NCBI GenBank assembly: GCA_017964325.1
Contig: JAGCSE010000309.1
Span: 1-64,000, forward strand
Reading direction: 5' to 3'
Source of the DNA: Victivallales bacterium
GTDB lineage: Bacteria; Verrucomicrobiota; Lentisphaeria; Oligosphaerales; Oligosphaeraceae
DNA length: 64,000 nucleotides
The notes below the pieces were generated by a model, which saw only the letters and a program-made list of their open reading frames with translations, ran no database searches and was not told the DNA's origin. How positions within the stretch are numbered: position 1 is the first letter of the stretch; each line of letters starts with the position of its first letter. The position numbers were made by a program, and so were the translations under genes. Shown in pieces: positions 8,331 through 17,389 of this stretch.

Positions 8331-9898
8331 TGGATTTTAAAGCTGTTGAAACGTGCAGGCTGTACTGCGCCGTCATGGTGCTGTGCCTTTTCAGCTGGGC
8401 TGCCTCTCCGTTTGACGTCAACGCCACGCTGACAGCAACGGGGCAGGGGACATGGAATCTTTCGTTGGCGTTCAAAATTCCGCCTGAACATCATCTGTAT
8501 GAGTCGGAACTGAAGGTTGAGGCGGACGGGCTGGAAATTGAGCAAGTCGCTGGAGACAAGGCGGTTGAACTTGATGGCGACATGGTCTTCACGCATGATT
8601 TCCGGCGCGAATACCGTCTGAAAGGAGATGCGCAGGAGCCGTTAACCGTTTGGGTAACGATGATGGGCTGTTCTGACAAAGGGCTCTGCTACCCGCCTGA
8701 CAAGCGTGAATTGAAATTGACGACAAGCGGAGCGACTGTTACAGATGTGAAAAAGACGGCGGTGGAGGCGTCGCCTTTCGAGAAGGAGACATTGTCCAGT
8801 TTCAAGACAGGCGGCGTCGCGGAAGGCTATATGCGGTCGAAGGCGTTTCTGGAATGGCTGGAGAATTCGCTGAGTGGAAATAATGGGCAGGACAACGGCG
8901 GCAATCTGCTTCAACGTGTCTTGTCAAAATACGGTTTGTGGCTGGTCGCATTGCTGCTGTTGCCGCTTGGAGCGATGCTGAATTTGACGCCGTGCGTGTT
9001 GCCGATGATACCCATCAATTTGGCGATTTTGGGCGCGGGCGCGAAGGATGGTCGCAAAGGGCACGGCTTCGGATTGGGGCTTGGATATGCGTTGGGCATG
9101 GCGCTGTCGTATGGGTTGTTGGGTGTCATCGTCGTCTTGACGGGAAGCCGTTTCGGAGCGATCAATTCATCAGCCTGGTTCAATTTTGCCGTCGCATTAG
9201 TATTTGTGTTTCTTGGACTTGCAATGTTCGATGTTTTTGCAATCGACTTGTCGCGGTATCGTGGTCAGGGGGGGATGCAACATCGCGGCACGATGGTCGG
9301 CGCGTTTCTATTAGGCGGCCTAACGGCGGTTTTGGCGGGAGCTTGCGTAGCACCCGTATTGATTTGGGTGTTGGTCATGGCGACGGAGATGTATGCCGAC
9401 GGTAAGACGGTTGGTCTGATTCTACCATTCCTTTTAGGGGCGGGCATGGGGCTGCCATGGCCGTTTCTGGGGGCGGGGCTGTCGATGCTGCCGAAGCCTG
9501 GAGCGTGGATGGAAAAGGTCAAGAAGCTGTTCGGCGTGTTGATCTTCGCGATGGCGTTGTATTATGCTCATGTCGGCTGGAATTTGTTGAATTGGAAAGA
9601 CAAAGGAAATTCAGACAATGATGGTTGGCGGACGGATGTCGCGCAAGCCTTGGAGGATGCGTCGAAGGATGGCCGCCCCGTATTGGTTGATTTCTGGGGG
9701 ATGTCCTGCAAGAACTGCGTGATGATGGACAAGACGACGATGAAGGACAAGGACGTCACGGCATGGTTTGAGAAAAACAAGATTGTTTTGCTGAAAGTGC
9801 AAGGGGATGACGAAAAGAATACAGAAGCGCAGGTATTAATGAAATACTTTAACGTCATCGGTTTTCCGACCTACGTGATGATGTTGCCCGAAAAGTGA
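8330..9898 (+). CDS. dsbD: Thiol:disulfide interchange protein DsbD
   Basis: A 522-residue membrane protein carrying electrons from cytosolic thioredoxin to periplasmic substrates. All three DsbD redox pairs are present. The exported N-terminal domain (about 25-135) has Cys114 and Cys120 in MGCSDKGLCYPP. The transmembrane domain (about 203-415, about eight helices) has Cys222 in LTPCVLPM and Cys339 in AGACVAPV. The C-terminal thioredoxin-like domain has Cys460-Lys-Asn-Cys463 plus the cis-Pro segment GFPTYVMM. A signal-like segment lies at 10-26. The start overlaps the previous stop by one base, so translation is probably coupled to the oxidoreductase, an unusual partner. Length is a little under the roughly 560 residues of the E. 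coli protein. Confidence 0.9.
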   Translation: MDFKAVETCRLYCAVMVLCLFSWAASPFDVNATLTATGQGTWNLSLAFKIPPEHHLYESELKVEADGLEIEQVAGDKAVELDGDMVFTHDFRREYRLKGDAQEPLTVWVTMMGCSDKGLCYPPDKRELKLTTSGATVTDVKKTAVEASPFEKETLSSFKTGGVAEGYMRSKAFLEWLENSLSGNNGQDNGGNLLQRVLSKYGLWLVALLLLPLGAMLNLTPCVLPMIPINLAILGAGAKDGRKGHGFGLGLGYALGMALSYGLLGVIVVLTGSRFGAINSSAWFNFAVALVFVFLGLAMFDVFAIDLSRYRGQGGMQHRGTMVGAFLLGGLTAVLAGACVAPVLIWVLVMATEMYADGKTVGLILPFLLGAGMGLPWPFLGAGLSMLPKPGAWMEKVKKLFGVLIFAMALYYAHVGWNLLNWKDKGNSDNDGWRTDVAQALEDASKDGRPVLVDFWGMSCKNCVMMDKTTMKDKDVTAWFEKNKIVLLKVQGDDEKNTEAQVLMKYFNVIGFPTYVMMLPEK

Positions 9899-10066
9899 GC
9901 ATGATGGCTGGATGATTTCGCACCTCATGCGTTGCTGCTCCGCTGTGTAGGTGGCAATTTCTTTGCAACGTAGCCTTGATTTTTGTGTTTGAACGTATAT
10001 TATTTAGGTATATGATTTCATTTTTTATTTAATTGACATAATCACCTTTGTTCATGGAGACAGACA

Positions 10067-10888
10067 ATGCCCGTAAATTATGATGTAGAGAAAATTGGCG
10101 CGAACATGAAGATCAAGCTGGCCGTCATGAGCGGCTGGTTCGGCGGATTGAACCACGTGGAGATGGTGGAGCAGGTCGCCGCGTATGGTTTCCATGCGTT
10201 CGAAAATCTTGGCGCTGGTAAATGGGAAGACAAGGAAGCCGTCCGCGAAAAGTGCGAAGAACTCGGCGTGGAAGTCGGTGCCATCAGCTGCAGCGGTTCC
10301 ATTAACGGCGATGGTCCTGTGAATCCCGCATTCCACGACAAGTTCGAGGCGGATGTGAAGGAAGCAATCCGCAACGCCAAGCTGATTGGCACGAAGGTCG
10401 TGCTGGTGACGGTTGGCGGACTGCGCTATGACATGACGCAGGAACAGCAGCTTGAAAACGTCGCCATTGCGGGCCGTCGTGTGGCTCCGTTGTTGGAAGA
10501 TGCTGGCATCACGTTGGTTTATGAAACGCTGAACATCAAAGTTGACCATGCGGGATATGCCTTGGTGACCTCCAAGCAGGGCTCCGATCTCGTGAAGGCA
10601 ATTGACAGCCCGAATGTGAAATTCCTCTTCGACATCTACCATCAGCAGATTACAGAAGGCGATGTCATCCGCAACTTTACGACATATAAGAACGAAATCG
10701 GCCATTTCCATTTCGGAGATAATCCAGGCCGTCGCGAGCCTGGAACAGGCGAATTGAACTATAAGCAGATATTCAAGGCGATTGACGCCATGGGTTACAA
10801 GGGCATCGTTTCCAGTGAGTTCAGCAAGTCGAAAGACTTGTCATTGGAAGGTCTGCTGAGGATTTTGGCGGATTGCGCGACGTGGTAG
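10067..10888 (+). CDS. Hydroxypyruvate isomerase-like TIM-barrel protein
   Basis: A 273-residue cytosolic protein. The hydroxypyruvate isomerase signature is clear: metal ligands in LVYETLN (Glu), FLFDIYHQQ (Asp) and VSSEFS (Glu), and the loop DNPGRREPGTGELNY. That family interconverts hydroxypyruvate and tartronate semialdehyde or related 2-keto sugars. A GGAG site is about 9 bases upstream of the ATG. A second ATG at residue 14 (MKIKLAVM) aligns with the usual family start, so the first 13 residues may be an extension. It lies upstream of nanA on the same strand with a hairpin element between, and may share its transcript. Confidence 0.75.
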   Translation: MPVNYDVEKIGANMKIKLAVMSGWFGGLNHVEMVEQVAAYGFHAFENLGAGKWEDKEAVREKCEELGVEVGAISCSGSINGDGPVNPAFHDKFEADVKEAIRNAKLIGTKVVLVTVGGLRYDMTQEQQLENVAIAGRRVAPLLEDAGITLVYETLNIKVDHAGYALVTSKQGSDLVKAIDSPNVKFLFDIYHQQITEGDVIRNFTTYKNEIGHFHFGDNPGRREPGTGELNYKQIFKAIDAMGYKGIVSSEFSKSKDLSLEGLLRILADCATW

Positions 10889-10934
10889 TCTGCCGCTCAG
10901 CAGCGAGCTAAGAGTTTAAGGATAAATGCTTAAA

Positions 10935-10976
10935 GCAGGAGGGACATACGCCCGCACAGGAGTGCAGCCCTCCTGC
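10935..10976 (+). terminator. Hairpin between isomerase gene and nanA
   Basis: A perfect 9-base stem (GCAGGAGGG with CCCTCCTGC) closes a 24-base loop. There is no T tract, so it may be an attenuator or an mRNA-stability element instead of a full terminator. It contains most of a short motif repeated again after nanA. Confidence 0.4.
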
Positions 10977-10980
10977 ATGT
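10953..10980 (+). repeat. Intergenic repeat motif, copy A
   Basis: CGCACAGGAG-T-GCA followed by CC(C)TCCTGCATGT closely resembles the stretch at 12045-12073 (CGCACAGGAG-C-GCA ... CCCCCTGCAATGT). Both copies are intergenic and flank nanA. Confidence 0.4.
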
Positions 10981-11013
10981 CCTACAGAATAGAATTAGAG
11001 GAAGAAAATAATT

Positions 11014-11910
11014 ATGTCCAAAGTTTGTTTTGAAGGCGTGATGGCTGCATTGCCGACGCCATTGACCGATGACGGCGAAATAAAAGTCAGCACCGTGAAG
11101 CCGTTGATCGACCATTTGCTTGCCGAAGGTCTCTATGGTTTCTATGTGACGGGGGCGACAGGCGAGGGGGCTTGCCTATCCGCCAAGAAGCGTGAAGTGA
11201 TGGTGAACGCTGCCATTGAGGCGAATGCAGGACGAGGGAAAATCATTGTCCATATCGGTGCCATTGATGCGTATGAAGCGATGGAGCTGACGCGTCAAGC
11301 CACGAAGGCTGGAGCCGACGGCGTGTCCGCCGTGCCGCCAAACTATATGTTCGAGTATGATGCGGATGAAATCTGCGAATACTACACGCGTCTTGCTGGT
11401 GAGACGAATCTGCCGTTGTTGATGTATGCAACACAGAAGACTGTGGCGTTGGATGTGAACGGCATCATCGAACGACTGCTGGCCGTTCCGAACATCGTCG
11501 GTGCGAAGGACACGCGAGCCAATTACTACAAAATGTGGCAGTTGAAGCAGTTGAACGGCGGCGATGTCAACGTCATCAATGGGCCGGACGAAATGTTGAT
11601 CTGCGGTTTGATGATGGGTGCGGACGGCGGCATCGGCAGCACGTACAACGTGATGCCCCGTTGGTTCTCCGAACTTTACAAGGCATTCCGCGCAGGCAAG
11701 ATAGATGAAGCTCGGGCAATCCAGACGAAGATCAACTACGGCATCCAGGCGTTGCTCAGGCTGGGCCGCGGCAATACGGTTCGATCCGTCAAGGCCGCAT
11801 TGACGTTGCAGGGCTATGACATGGGGCCCGCCGTTTATCCGGCTGGCCATTGCTCGGCCGATGAGATGAAATACATCGAAAAAGAGCTGAAGAAAGTGGG
11901 TATTCTGTAA
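11014..11910 (+). CDS. nanA: N-acetylneuraminate lyase (DapA/NAL superfamily)
   Basis: A 298-residue class I aldolase of the dihydrodipicolinate synthase/N-acetylneuraminate lyase family. It splits sialic acid into N-acetylmannosamine and pyruvate. Visible are the pyruvate-binding TGATGEG loop (46-52), the catalytic Tyr138 in LLMYATQ, and the Schiff-base Lys165 in VGAKDT. AHIGA-type and SAVPPNY segments and GADGGIGSTYN (about 208-218) point to the NAL subfamily and away from DapA. The start has an AGAGGAAG site. It follows a hydroxypyruvate-isomerase-like gene, and a sialidase-like secreted protein is encoded at 20709, which supports sialic acid use; no nanE, nanK or transporter is seen nearby. 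A different 2-keto-sugar aldolase specificity is the main alternative. Confidence 0.8.
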   Translation: MSKVCFEGVMAALPTPLTDDGEIKVSTVKPLIDHLLAEGLYGFYVTGATGEGACLSAKKREVMVNAAIEANAGRGKIIVHIGAIDAYEAMELTRQATKAGADGVSAVPPNYMFEYDADEICEYYTRLAGETNLPLLMYATQKTVALDVNGIIERLLAVPNIVGAKDTRANYYKMWQLKQLNGGDVNVINGPDEMLICGLMMGADGGIGSTYNVMPRWFSELYKAFRAGKIDEARAIQTKINYGIQALLRLGRGNTVRSVKAALTLQGYDMGPAVYPAGHCSADEMKYIEKELKKVGIL

Positions 11911-11920
11911 ATAGAAGAAC

Positions 11921-11965
11921 CACGCTTCCGCGTGACCCACAAAACAGAGGGCACGCGGAAGCGTG
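11921..11965. repeat. Perfect 14-base inverted repeat after nanA
   Basis: CACGCTTCCGCGTG at 11921-11934 pairs perfectly with CACGCGGAAGCGTG at 11952-11965; each arm is itself nearly palindromic. It starts 10 bases after the nanA stop, has no T tract, and could be a terminator core, a 3' stabiliser or a protein-binding site. Confidence 0.6.
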
Positions 11966-12044
11966 ATTCGGCCACATAGGCGTGTATCCTCTCATAACGA
12001 CCGCATGACCAATAGGATAGGGTGTATTATTACCTTGTGGCTGT

Positions 12045-12073
12045 CGCACAGGAGCGCAATCCCCCTGCAATGT
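12045..12073 (+). repeat. Intergenic repeat motif, copy B
   Basis: Second copy of the motif at 10953-10980. Here GCGCAA (12054-12059) pairs with TTGCGC (12073-12078), and a CTTTTT run follows near 12090, so this copy may act as the real nanA terminator. Confidence 0.4.
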
Positions 12074-12149
12074 TGCGCAGAAGGCGGCTCTTTTTATCCT
12101 AAAAAAGCAATAAAAAACTACTGCTTTATTTAAGTTTATAATAGCTGCG

Positions 12150-12467
12150 TCAATTGTGCTGGTTGCAGTTTGGGCAGCCGCCTTCGCGATGGAGCCATGT
12201 CAGATTGAGGCCTTTGGAGAAAAGGCCGGTTTCATAGTCAAGAGTCGCTGTATTAAAGATTTCCATGTATTCTGGGGGGATGAAGAACGTGATGGATTCC
12301 GTTTTGTATTCGATGAATCCATCGGGCTTTTCCGTGACAGGCTTCAACAACGGGACGGAATTTCGGCAGGATCCGACGGAGCCGTCGAAACGGAGACCTA
12401 TGGTTTTGGCGGACAATCTTTCCATAAGTCTCATCAAATGATTCATGGCTGCAGGCGTGATGTTCAT
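12150..12467 (-). CDS. HesB/IscA-like iron-sulfur cluster protein
   Basis: A 105-residue protein with the A-type carrier layout: ITPAAMNHLMRLM at the start, a core GLRFDGSVGSC with Cys34, a beta-rich middle (TESITFFIPPEY), the conserved TLDYETGLFSKGLNL segment, and Cys98/Cys101 in GGCPNCNQHN. The pattern of one internal Cys plus a C-terminal Cys pair fits cluster or metal binding. The C-terminal spacing is CPNC, unlike CGCG of classical IscA, so it may be a divergent HesB-like member. It is divergent from arfB with about 90 bases between them. Confidence 0.65.
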   Translation of the reverse strand: MNITPAAMNHLMRLMERLSAKTIGLRFDGSVGSCRNSVPLLKPVTEKPDGFIEYKTESITFFIPPEYMEIFNTATLDYETGLFSKGLNLTWLHREGGCPNCNQHN

Positions 12468-12559
12468 TTTTTATTGAAAAATCATTTGTCTAAACGATTA
12501 ACAGGTGTTATGTTAGGAGTATGTAACAAAAACAGGCTCCTAAACAAAAGGGGAGAAGC

Positions 12560-12997
12560 ATGGCAAACGGTATTTTACAAATAGGCGACAGGTTGTCGAT
12601 ACCTGAAAACGAAATACAATACGAATATTGCAGAAGTTCAGGTCCTGGTGGCCAGAATGTAAACAAGACTGACAGCGCAGTGCATTTGCGTTTTGACATC
12701 CTCCATTCTCCTTCGCTTCCAGAAGATGTCCGCGTCAAGCTTTTGGCGTTGTGCGGCAACATGGTGAACGATGATGGTGTTCTGGATTTGTTTTCACAGA
12801 AATTCCGCCATCAATTGCGGAACAAGTTCGACGTCCGTGAGAAATTGATTGTTTTGCTGATGCGTGCGGCTAAACCAGAACGCAAGCGAATCAAGACGAA
12901 ACCGACGAAGGCAAGCGTCGAGCGGCGGCTTGAAGAGAAAGCGCAGCATTCCCAACAGAAATCTGAACGGAAAAATAATAAGAGGATTGATTATTGA
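12560..12997 (+). CDS. arfB: Peptidyl-tRNA hydrolase / ribosome rescue factor ArfB (YaeJ-like)
   Basis: A 145-residue protein of the class I release factor domain family, with SSGPGGQNVNK holding the catalytic GGQ at 30-32 and a Lys/Arg-rich C-terminal tail (about 105-145, with PERKRIKTKPTKASVERR). In ArfB the GGQ hydrolyses peptidyl-tRNA on stalled ribosomes, and the basic tail enters the empty mRNA channel. There is no codon-recognition domain, and the length matches ArfB (about 140), which separates it from true RF1/RF2. A GGGGAG site is 6 bases before the ATG. It converges on the large repeat protein that ends at 13041. Confidence 0.88.
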   Translation: MANGILQIGDRLSIPENEIQYEYCRSSGPGGQNVNKTDSAVHLRFDILHSPSLPEDVRVKLLALCGNMVNDDGVLDLFSQKFRHQLRNKFDVREKLIVLLMRAAKPERKRIKTKPTKASVERRLEEKAQHSQQKSERKNNKRIDY

Positions 12998-13040
12998 GTC
13001 CTTTTTAACGCAGCGGCGCAGAGTTTTTAGCTTATAGCCG

Positions 13041-16000
13041 TTATGGATTGGTTGGCTCATCTGCAGACGGTACGGCGAGGTGTGGCGTGATGGCTTCAAT
13101 CCAGTTTTCAATCTGGTTGCCGCACAGTTTGCAGTGGATTTGATGCAAGTCCTTGAAGAAGAACGGAATGTCCTGTTCGTTTGTGAATCTTGCAAAGAAA
13201 CCGTAGTTCAAAATATCATCCTTTATAATGAATTTCAGGGAGATGTCGCCTTCTGGGATGTCGAGTTGCACGGCTTCCTGGTCACGTCTGGCGATGTGCC
13301 GTGTGACGGGGCCAAAGACATTCTGACCGTTCATTTCGATGGCCAACGTCTTGTCGAAGCCGATATGAAGCGTCAGTTTCTGCGGATAGTAGTTGTGGAA
13401 ATTGGTAACGGCTTCGACCGTGCAGTTGTCAATGCCACCGAAGGCGTAGTCGATATCGACAAAGCCGTCGGGGTTTGCGGTGATGTCAAGTGGGCCGTTT
13501 CCTTTTTCGGAGGGGCCGCCCTGGATGAGCGTAGCTTTCCAGTTGCGGAGGAATGAGATCTCGAAAGATGCTTTCCACAAAATCTTATTGAGTTCGAGCA
13601 ACTGGTTTTTGCGCGGCACGAAGCCATTGACCTTAAGGTCGTAGAGGTAGTCTTTCTTTAAAGCAAGCAGGATTTGGGCTTGGATACTACGGCATGGATA
13701 AAGGCTCTCGGATTCAAATGTTTTTCTAAATGGCTCGAAATCGGTGCCATGTGAAAGATGCAGCATAATATTGTTGATATAGCCTGTTGTAAGGCGCTGC
13801 TTTTCTTCCATAGGCATTTCGCGTTCACGTCTTTCCTGTTCCTTCTTTTCCGGCGTGTCGGGTACGTAGAGGGAGAAATTCCTGATTCTTCCAAAAACAT
13901 CGGTGCGGAGATGTTGAAGTTTGCGCAAGTAGCAGAGGGCAAGTTGGTTATGGGTTGCGCGGATAATTTGCTCATACGTCGGGAAGCCATTTGGAGAGAC
14001 TTCCTGGAAAGGTTCGGGCCATGATGGCAGCGGCAGAATTTGATGACGTTCTCCGGGAGACTTGATGATGTATTCGTCGGTTAATTCGAGGACTTCTTTG
14101 AATAAGGGAATGGCGACATCGTCCAAATAAGCTTTCGGGACGGGGGAAAGGGCTTGCATGGCGGAAAGGAACTCGATGATCGGATCGCCGGGGAAACGTT
14201 CGCGTAGTTCCTCTGTCAGCTTCAAATGGACTTTTGTATGGGCGAAGCGGGCGTTGTTAGCTGCATGGTTCAGATAGAAATGCAGCAGGTCGAGACCATC
14301 AAGTTTTTCCTGCGACTTTTCATAGCGTTGTCTCAGAATGTCGAAGCACTGCTCGTATTTCTTATATTTATAATAGACAAGAGCGAGCGCTAGGGAAGTT
14401 GAGCTGGTATCGGTTCCTAAATAAAGGGCCTTGTTGTAGAGTTCGACGGCTTTCGCATAGACCTCATCGGGGAAATATGTGATGAACGTATCGGGGGAGA
14501 ATGCGGGAGTTGCGGCGAGAAGACGTGGCGGGACGGCTTTCAGGAGCCTTTCCAGCTTGTCGGGATCAAGAATAGCGAACTGCTTGGCGGCGAGGAGGAT
14601 AAGATTTACATCATCGTCATATTCGCCTTCAGCAAGAAGGAATTCAATGGCGGATTGCTCAGGCTGGTTGAGAGCGGCATACATTTGCGCAAGTTCGCGA
14701 TGGCGAAGCTTTTGTATCTTTGCGATGTCATGCAGATCGTCATCTAGCAACAGGTTAGCCGGCGATTCCTTCGTAGTATGCTTCGAATAATAGAAATATT
14801 TGGATACGTGCTCTGTGGGGGAATCCTGTTCGCCGAGAAGTCCGCCAAGGATGTTCCATTCGCTGTAAAGGTCATCGGTTTCGACTTTCGAATAGAACGG
14901 GAAGAATCGTTTCTTGCGGCTCCAGGATGTGCGTGTATTTCCGTAAAGGCCGAAGAATGCAGATTTTGAGCCGTATCCGATATAGTCCGTACGTTTAGTT
15001 GAAACGGCTCCTGAAAGCACACGTTGTTTTTGAAAACTATCTGAAATCAAGTTATAGTAAATCAAGCCGCAGCCGACCGTTGTCTTACTGGAGCCATCCT
15101 GTTCATTGGCGTAGAATGAATAGAACGGGAAGAGCCAACTGCTTGAAGAAACATGATTGGTTATATTGTCCACATCTCTGATGGACTGATGGCGCTGCCT
15201 GTAAATCGGCAACCAACGGTGTGGAACGGCCATGGTATTGGTTTCAATGGTGTTGCCATTTGGAAGCGGGATTGTCGTGTTGTCCGTAGAAACGGGAGGA
15301 ATGGCGCTGGTTGTGCGCTTATGGTTTGGTTTTAAGGTCTTTGCGTAGAATGGGAAAATGTGCCAGTAGGAGGAGGTAATCGGTGCGTCGGCTCCAGGCT
15401 TGACGCTGCTGGATTTGTAGTAGAGACCTGCTGCCGCAAAGCCCTTGCTTTGGGCCGAGCCGTCAGCATGGGACGTAGTTTTGAAATAGCCCAACGCGAG
15501 TGGGAAGGTCTTCGTCTTGACGACGGTTTCGTCATTTGGCGTGGAATGTGATTTGCCGTAGAACGGGAAGATCATCTTGTATTCGGAGTTCAGATTGTAT
15601 TTTGCATACCAGAATGGAAGCAAGAAAGATATGCGGCGTGTGAAATCATTTGGGTCTTCATCTTCATAAATAGTTACTGGATACTTATTTGAATCGAATT
15701 TCGACTGAAGTGGAATCTGCCGTTCGAATTTACCTGCGATAATTCCGATCCACCAGTTGCGGCGCGTATGTTCTTCTTTTGCATGATAGAACAGAGGAAT
15801 CACGCTGTCCGTGCGGCCAATGCTCTTTCCACGGCGCGTCAGCAAACGATAGTATGGAATCAGCCAGAAGACGTTTTTCTCCGAGTCGTCGAGTGAATAG
15901 GGAACGGCACCGATGGAATGTCTGTGGCTGTTCAGATAAAATGGGAAGGAATAGAAATATTTCTGACTATAGCCGACGTATTCGGGAATTTTCAGGTCAG

Positions 16001-17369
16001 CGTTGCCCCAACCCGTCAGCAGGAGGAAACTGCTTTCACGGCCTTCCGCATTCTTGTTTTTTGCATAGCGGGTATAGAAGGGGAAGAGGTAGAAGGAACG
16101 TTGGTCCACGAGAATCTTCGGCGTACGGCCTTCCGTCCAAAGTTTCCGTGATTGGTGGTAGAGAAGGGGAACGCCTCTGACACGCCTTGTATATGTGTCG
16201 AGATTGTTCTGATTTCTGGATAACATGAAGATGTTTTGGATGATGTCATCGGGGATCTCTACTTTTTGGGAAGATAGGCTTCTGACTGGTTCGCGTTTAA
16301 AATACGAATAATACGGCAAGAGCCAGCGAAAATCGTATTCCGTAGGTATTTGCTTGACATCATGGAGGTCGGGGGCGTCTGTGATTTCATATCCATCCAT
16401 GTGGAAATACAGGGGAAGATATAAATCAAAATTTCTGTTGAGGATTTTGACGCCTGGATCTTCTGCTAATTCTTGGAAATTTTCGGGTGCCTTTGTCGGT
16501 TTGACGACATGATGCCGGACAGACGAGAAGGCGGGGAAGAGGAAGAAGATGTCATTGCGGATGATGTTGCCGTTGGCGTAGTAAAGATAGTTTTCGCGTT
16601 TTCGGAAAGACAGCGGGAAGATGCCGATGTCTTCAACTTGTGCGAGGCCTTCGGGGGCGATTTTATCGTGATACCAGCGGTAGAGCAGGGTGATGAAGGC
16701 GCGTTCATGGACCGTGTGCATGTTGGTGCCAAACTTACCTTCTGCAAGTTCTTCATCTCTATTGAAATAGAAGAGCGGGAACAGGAGGTGCGAGTAACCG
16801 TTGTATCCTCTATTGCGAGCCCATTTCGTCCAGACGATCGGGAAGAGAAAATGATTATGGTAGCCAGTGCCCCAGTAGTTATGGTTGAGGATGAGGATGT
16901 TAAGATGCTGGCCGTCAGCTTCTTCCTGTTTGTAATACCACCATAGTGGGAAGACGACATTCTGGCGGCCCGCCCCCTTGACTTTGCTCTGCCAGAGGAT
17001 TGGGAAAATCCAGTCGTTGTAACCGAATTCCGGATCGGACTGGAAGCCTACCATCGGCCATAGGACATAGGTGTGCTTTGAGAATGCTAATGGATATTTG
17101 TTCTGGAAGCTGAGGAACTGGTTTACCTTCTGTTGCGGCGTGACAGTTCTCGTATAGAGCGGCCATAGGATGTGCTTTCGGCTGGCGCCCTTGCTGGTGT
17201 ATATTTTATAATAGTATATAGGCCACAAAGGGACGGTCTTTGTCGGTCCGTGCCCTTCATATTTGGGAACAGGATCGTCAAAGATGGACGTTTCGGCAAA
17301 GACTCCTCCTCCGATGCAAAGGAAGAACACCAGCAAAATAGAGGCAAAACGAATATTCACGGGAATCAC
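13041..17369 (-). CDS. Giant exported protein with about 30 F/W-P-aromatic repeats, TPR-like C-terminal part
   Basis: A 1442-residue protein with a signal peptide (cut near GGGVFAE, residue 26). Residues 40-870 consist of repeated short hydrophobic strands with the core hydrophobic-(F/W/L)-P-(L/I/F)-(Y/F/W)-aromatic, usually followed by Lys, Arg, His or Ser. Examples are ILWPLYTR, VVFPLWWYYK, LLFPLFYF, YLFPFYTR, SVIPLFYH, HIFPFYAK, WLFPFYSF and RFFPFYSK, about 30 in all, spaced roughly 20-45 residues. About 880-1120 is helical and TPR-like (EQSAIEFLLAEGEYDDD). The last part is beta-rich and ends with a CKLCGN pair. I do not recognise a named family. Regular aromatic strands suggest a large beta structure in or on the outer membrane. 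Last gene of a permease-TPR protein-repeat protein operon. Confidence 0.6.
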   Translation of the reverse strand: MIPVNIRFASILLVFFLCIGGGVFAETSIFDDPVPKYEGHGPTKTVPLWPIYYYKIYTSKGASRKHILWPLYTRTVTPQQKVNQFLSFQNKYPLAFSKHTYVLWPMVGFQSDPEFGYNDWIFPILWQSKVKGAGRQNVVFPLWWYYKQEEADGQHLNILILNHNYWGTGYHNHFLFPIVWTKWARNRGYNGYSHLLFPLFYFNRDEELAEGKFGTNMHTVHERAFITLLYRWYHDKIAPEGLAQVEDIGIFPLSFRKRENYLYYANGNIIRNDIFFLFPAFSSVRHHVVKPTKAPENFQELAEDPGVKILNRNFDLYLPLYFHMDGYEITDAPDLHDVKQIPTEYDFRWLLPYYSYFKREPVRSLSSQKVEIPDDIIQNIFMLSRNQNNLDTYTRRVRGVPLLYHQSRKLWTEGRTPKILVDQRSFYLFPFYTRYAKNKNAEGRESSFLLLTGWGNADLKIPEYVGYSQKYFYSFPFYLNSHRHSIGAVPYSLDDSEKNVFWLIPYYRLLTRRGKSIGRTDSVIPLFYHAKEEHTRRNWWIGIIAGKFERQIPLQSKFDSNKYPVTIYEDEDPNDFTRRISFLLPFWYAKYNLNSEYKMIFPFYGKSHSTPNDETVVKTKTFPLALGYFKTTSHADGSAQSKGFAAAGLYYKSSSVKPGADAPITSSYWHIFPFYAKTLKPNHKRTTSAIPPVSTDNTTIPLPNGNTIETNTMAVPHRWLPIYRQRHQSIRDVDNITNHVSSSSWLFPFYSFYANEQDGSSKTTVGCGLIYYNLISDSFQKQRVLSGAVSTKRTDYIGYGSKSAFFGLYGNTRTSWSRKKRFFPFYSKVETDDLYSEWNILGGLLGEQDSPTEHVSKYFYYSKHTTKESPANLLLDDDLHDIAKIQKLRHRELAQMYAALNQPEQSAIEFLLAEGEYDDDVNLILLAAKQFAILDPDKLERLLKAVPPRLLAATPAFSPDTFITYFPDEVYAKAVELYNKALYLGTDTSSTSLALALVYYKYKKYEQCFDILRQRYEKSQEKLDGLDLLHFYLNHAANNARFAHTKVHLKLTEELRERFPGDPIIEFLSAMQALSPVPKAYLDDVAIPLFKEVLELTDEYIIKSPGERHQILPLPSWPEPFQEVSPNGFPTYEQIIRATHNQLALCYLRKLQHLRTDVFGRIRNFSLYVPDTPEKKEQERREREMPMEEKQRLTTGYINNIMLHLSHGTDFEPFRKTFESESLYPCRSIQAQILLALKKDYLYDLKVNGFVPRKNQLLELNKILWKASFEISFLRNWKATLIQGGPSEKGNGPLDITANPDGFVDIDYAFGGIDNCTVEAVTNFHNYYPQKLTLHIGFDKTLAIEMNGQNVFGPVTRHIARRDQEAVQLDIPEGDISLKFIIKDDILNYGFFARFTNEQDIPFFFKDLHQIHCKLCGNQIENWIEAITPHLAVPSADEPTNP

Positions 17370-17389
17370 GAAAAAACAGAATTAAATGA

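Noticed and set aside
11014..11910. Dihydrodipicolinate synthase (dapA) assignment
   Set aside because: GADGGIGSTYN and the VHIGA segment match the N-acetylneuraminate lyase subfamily better than DapA.
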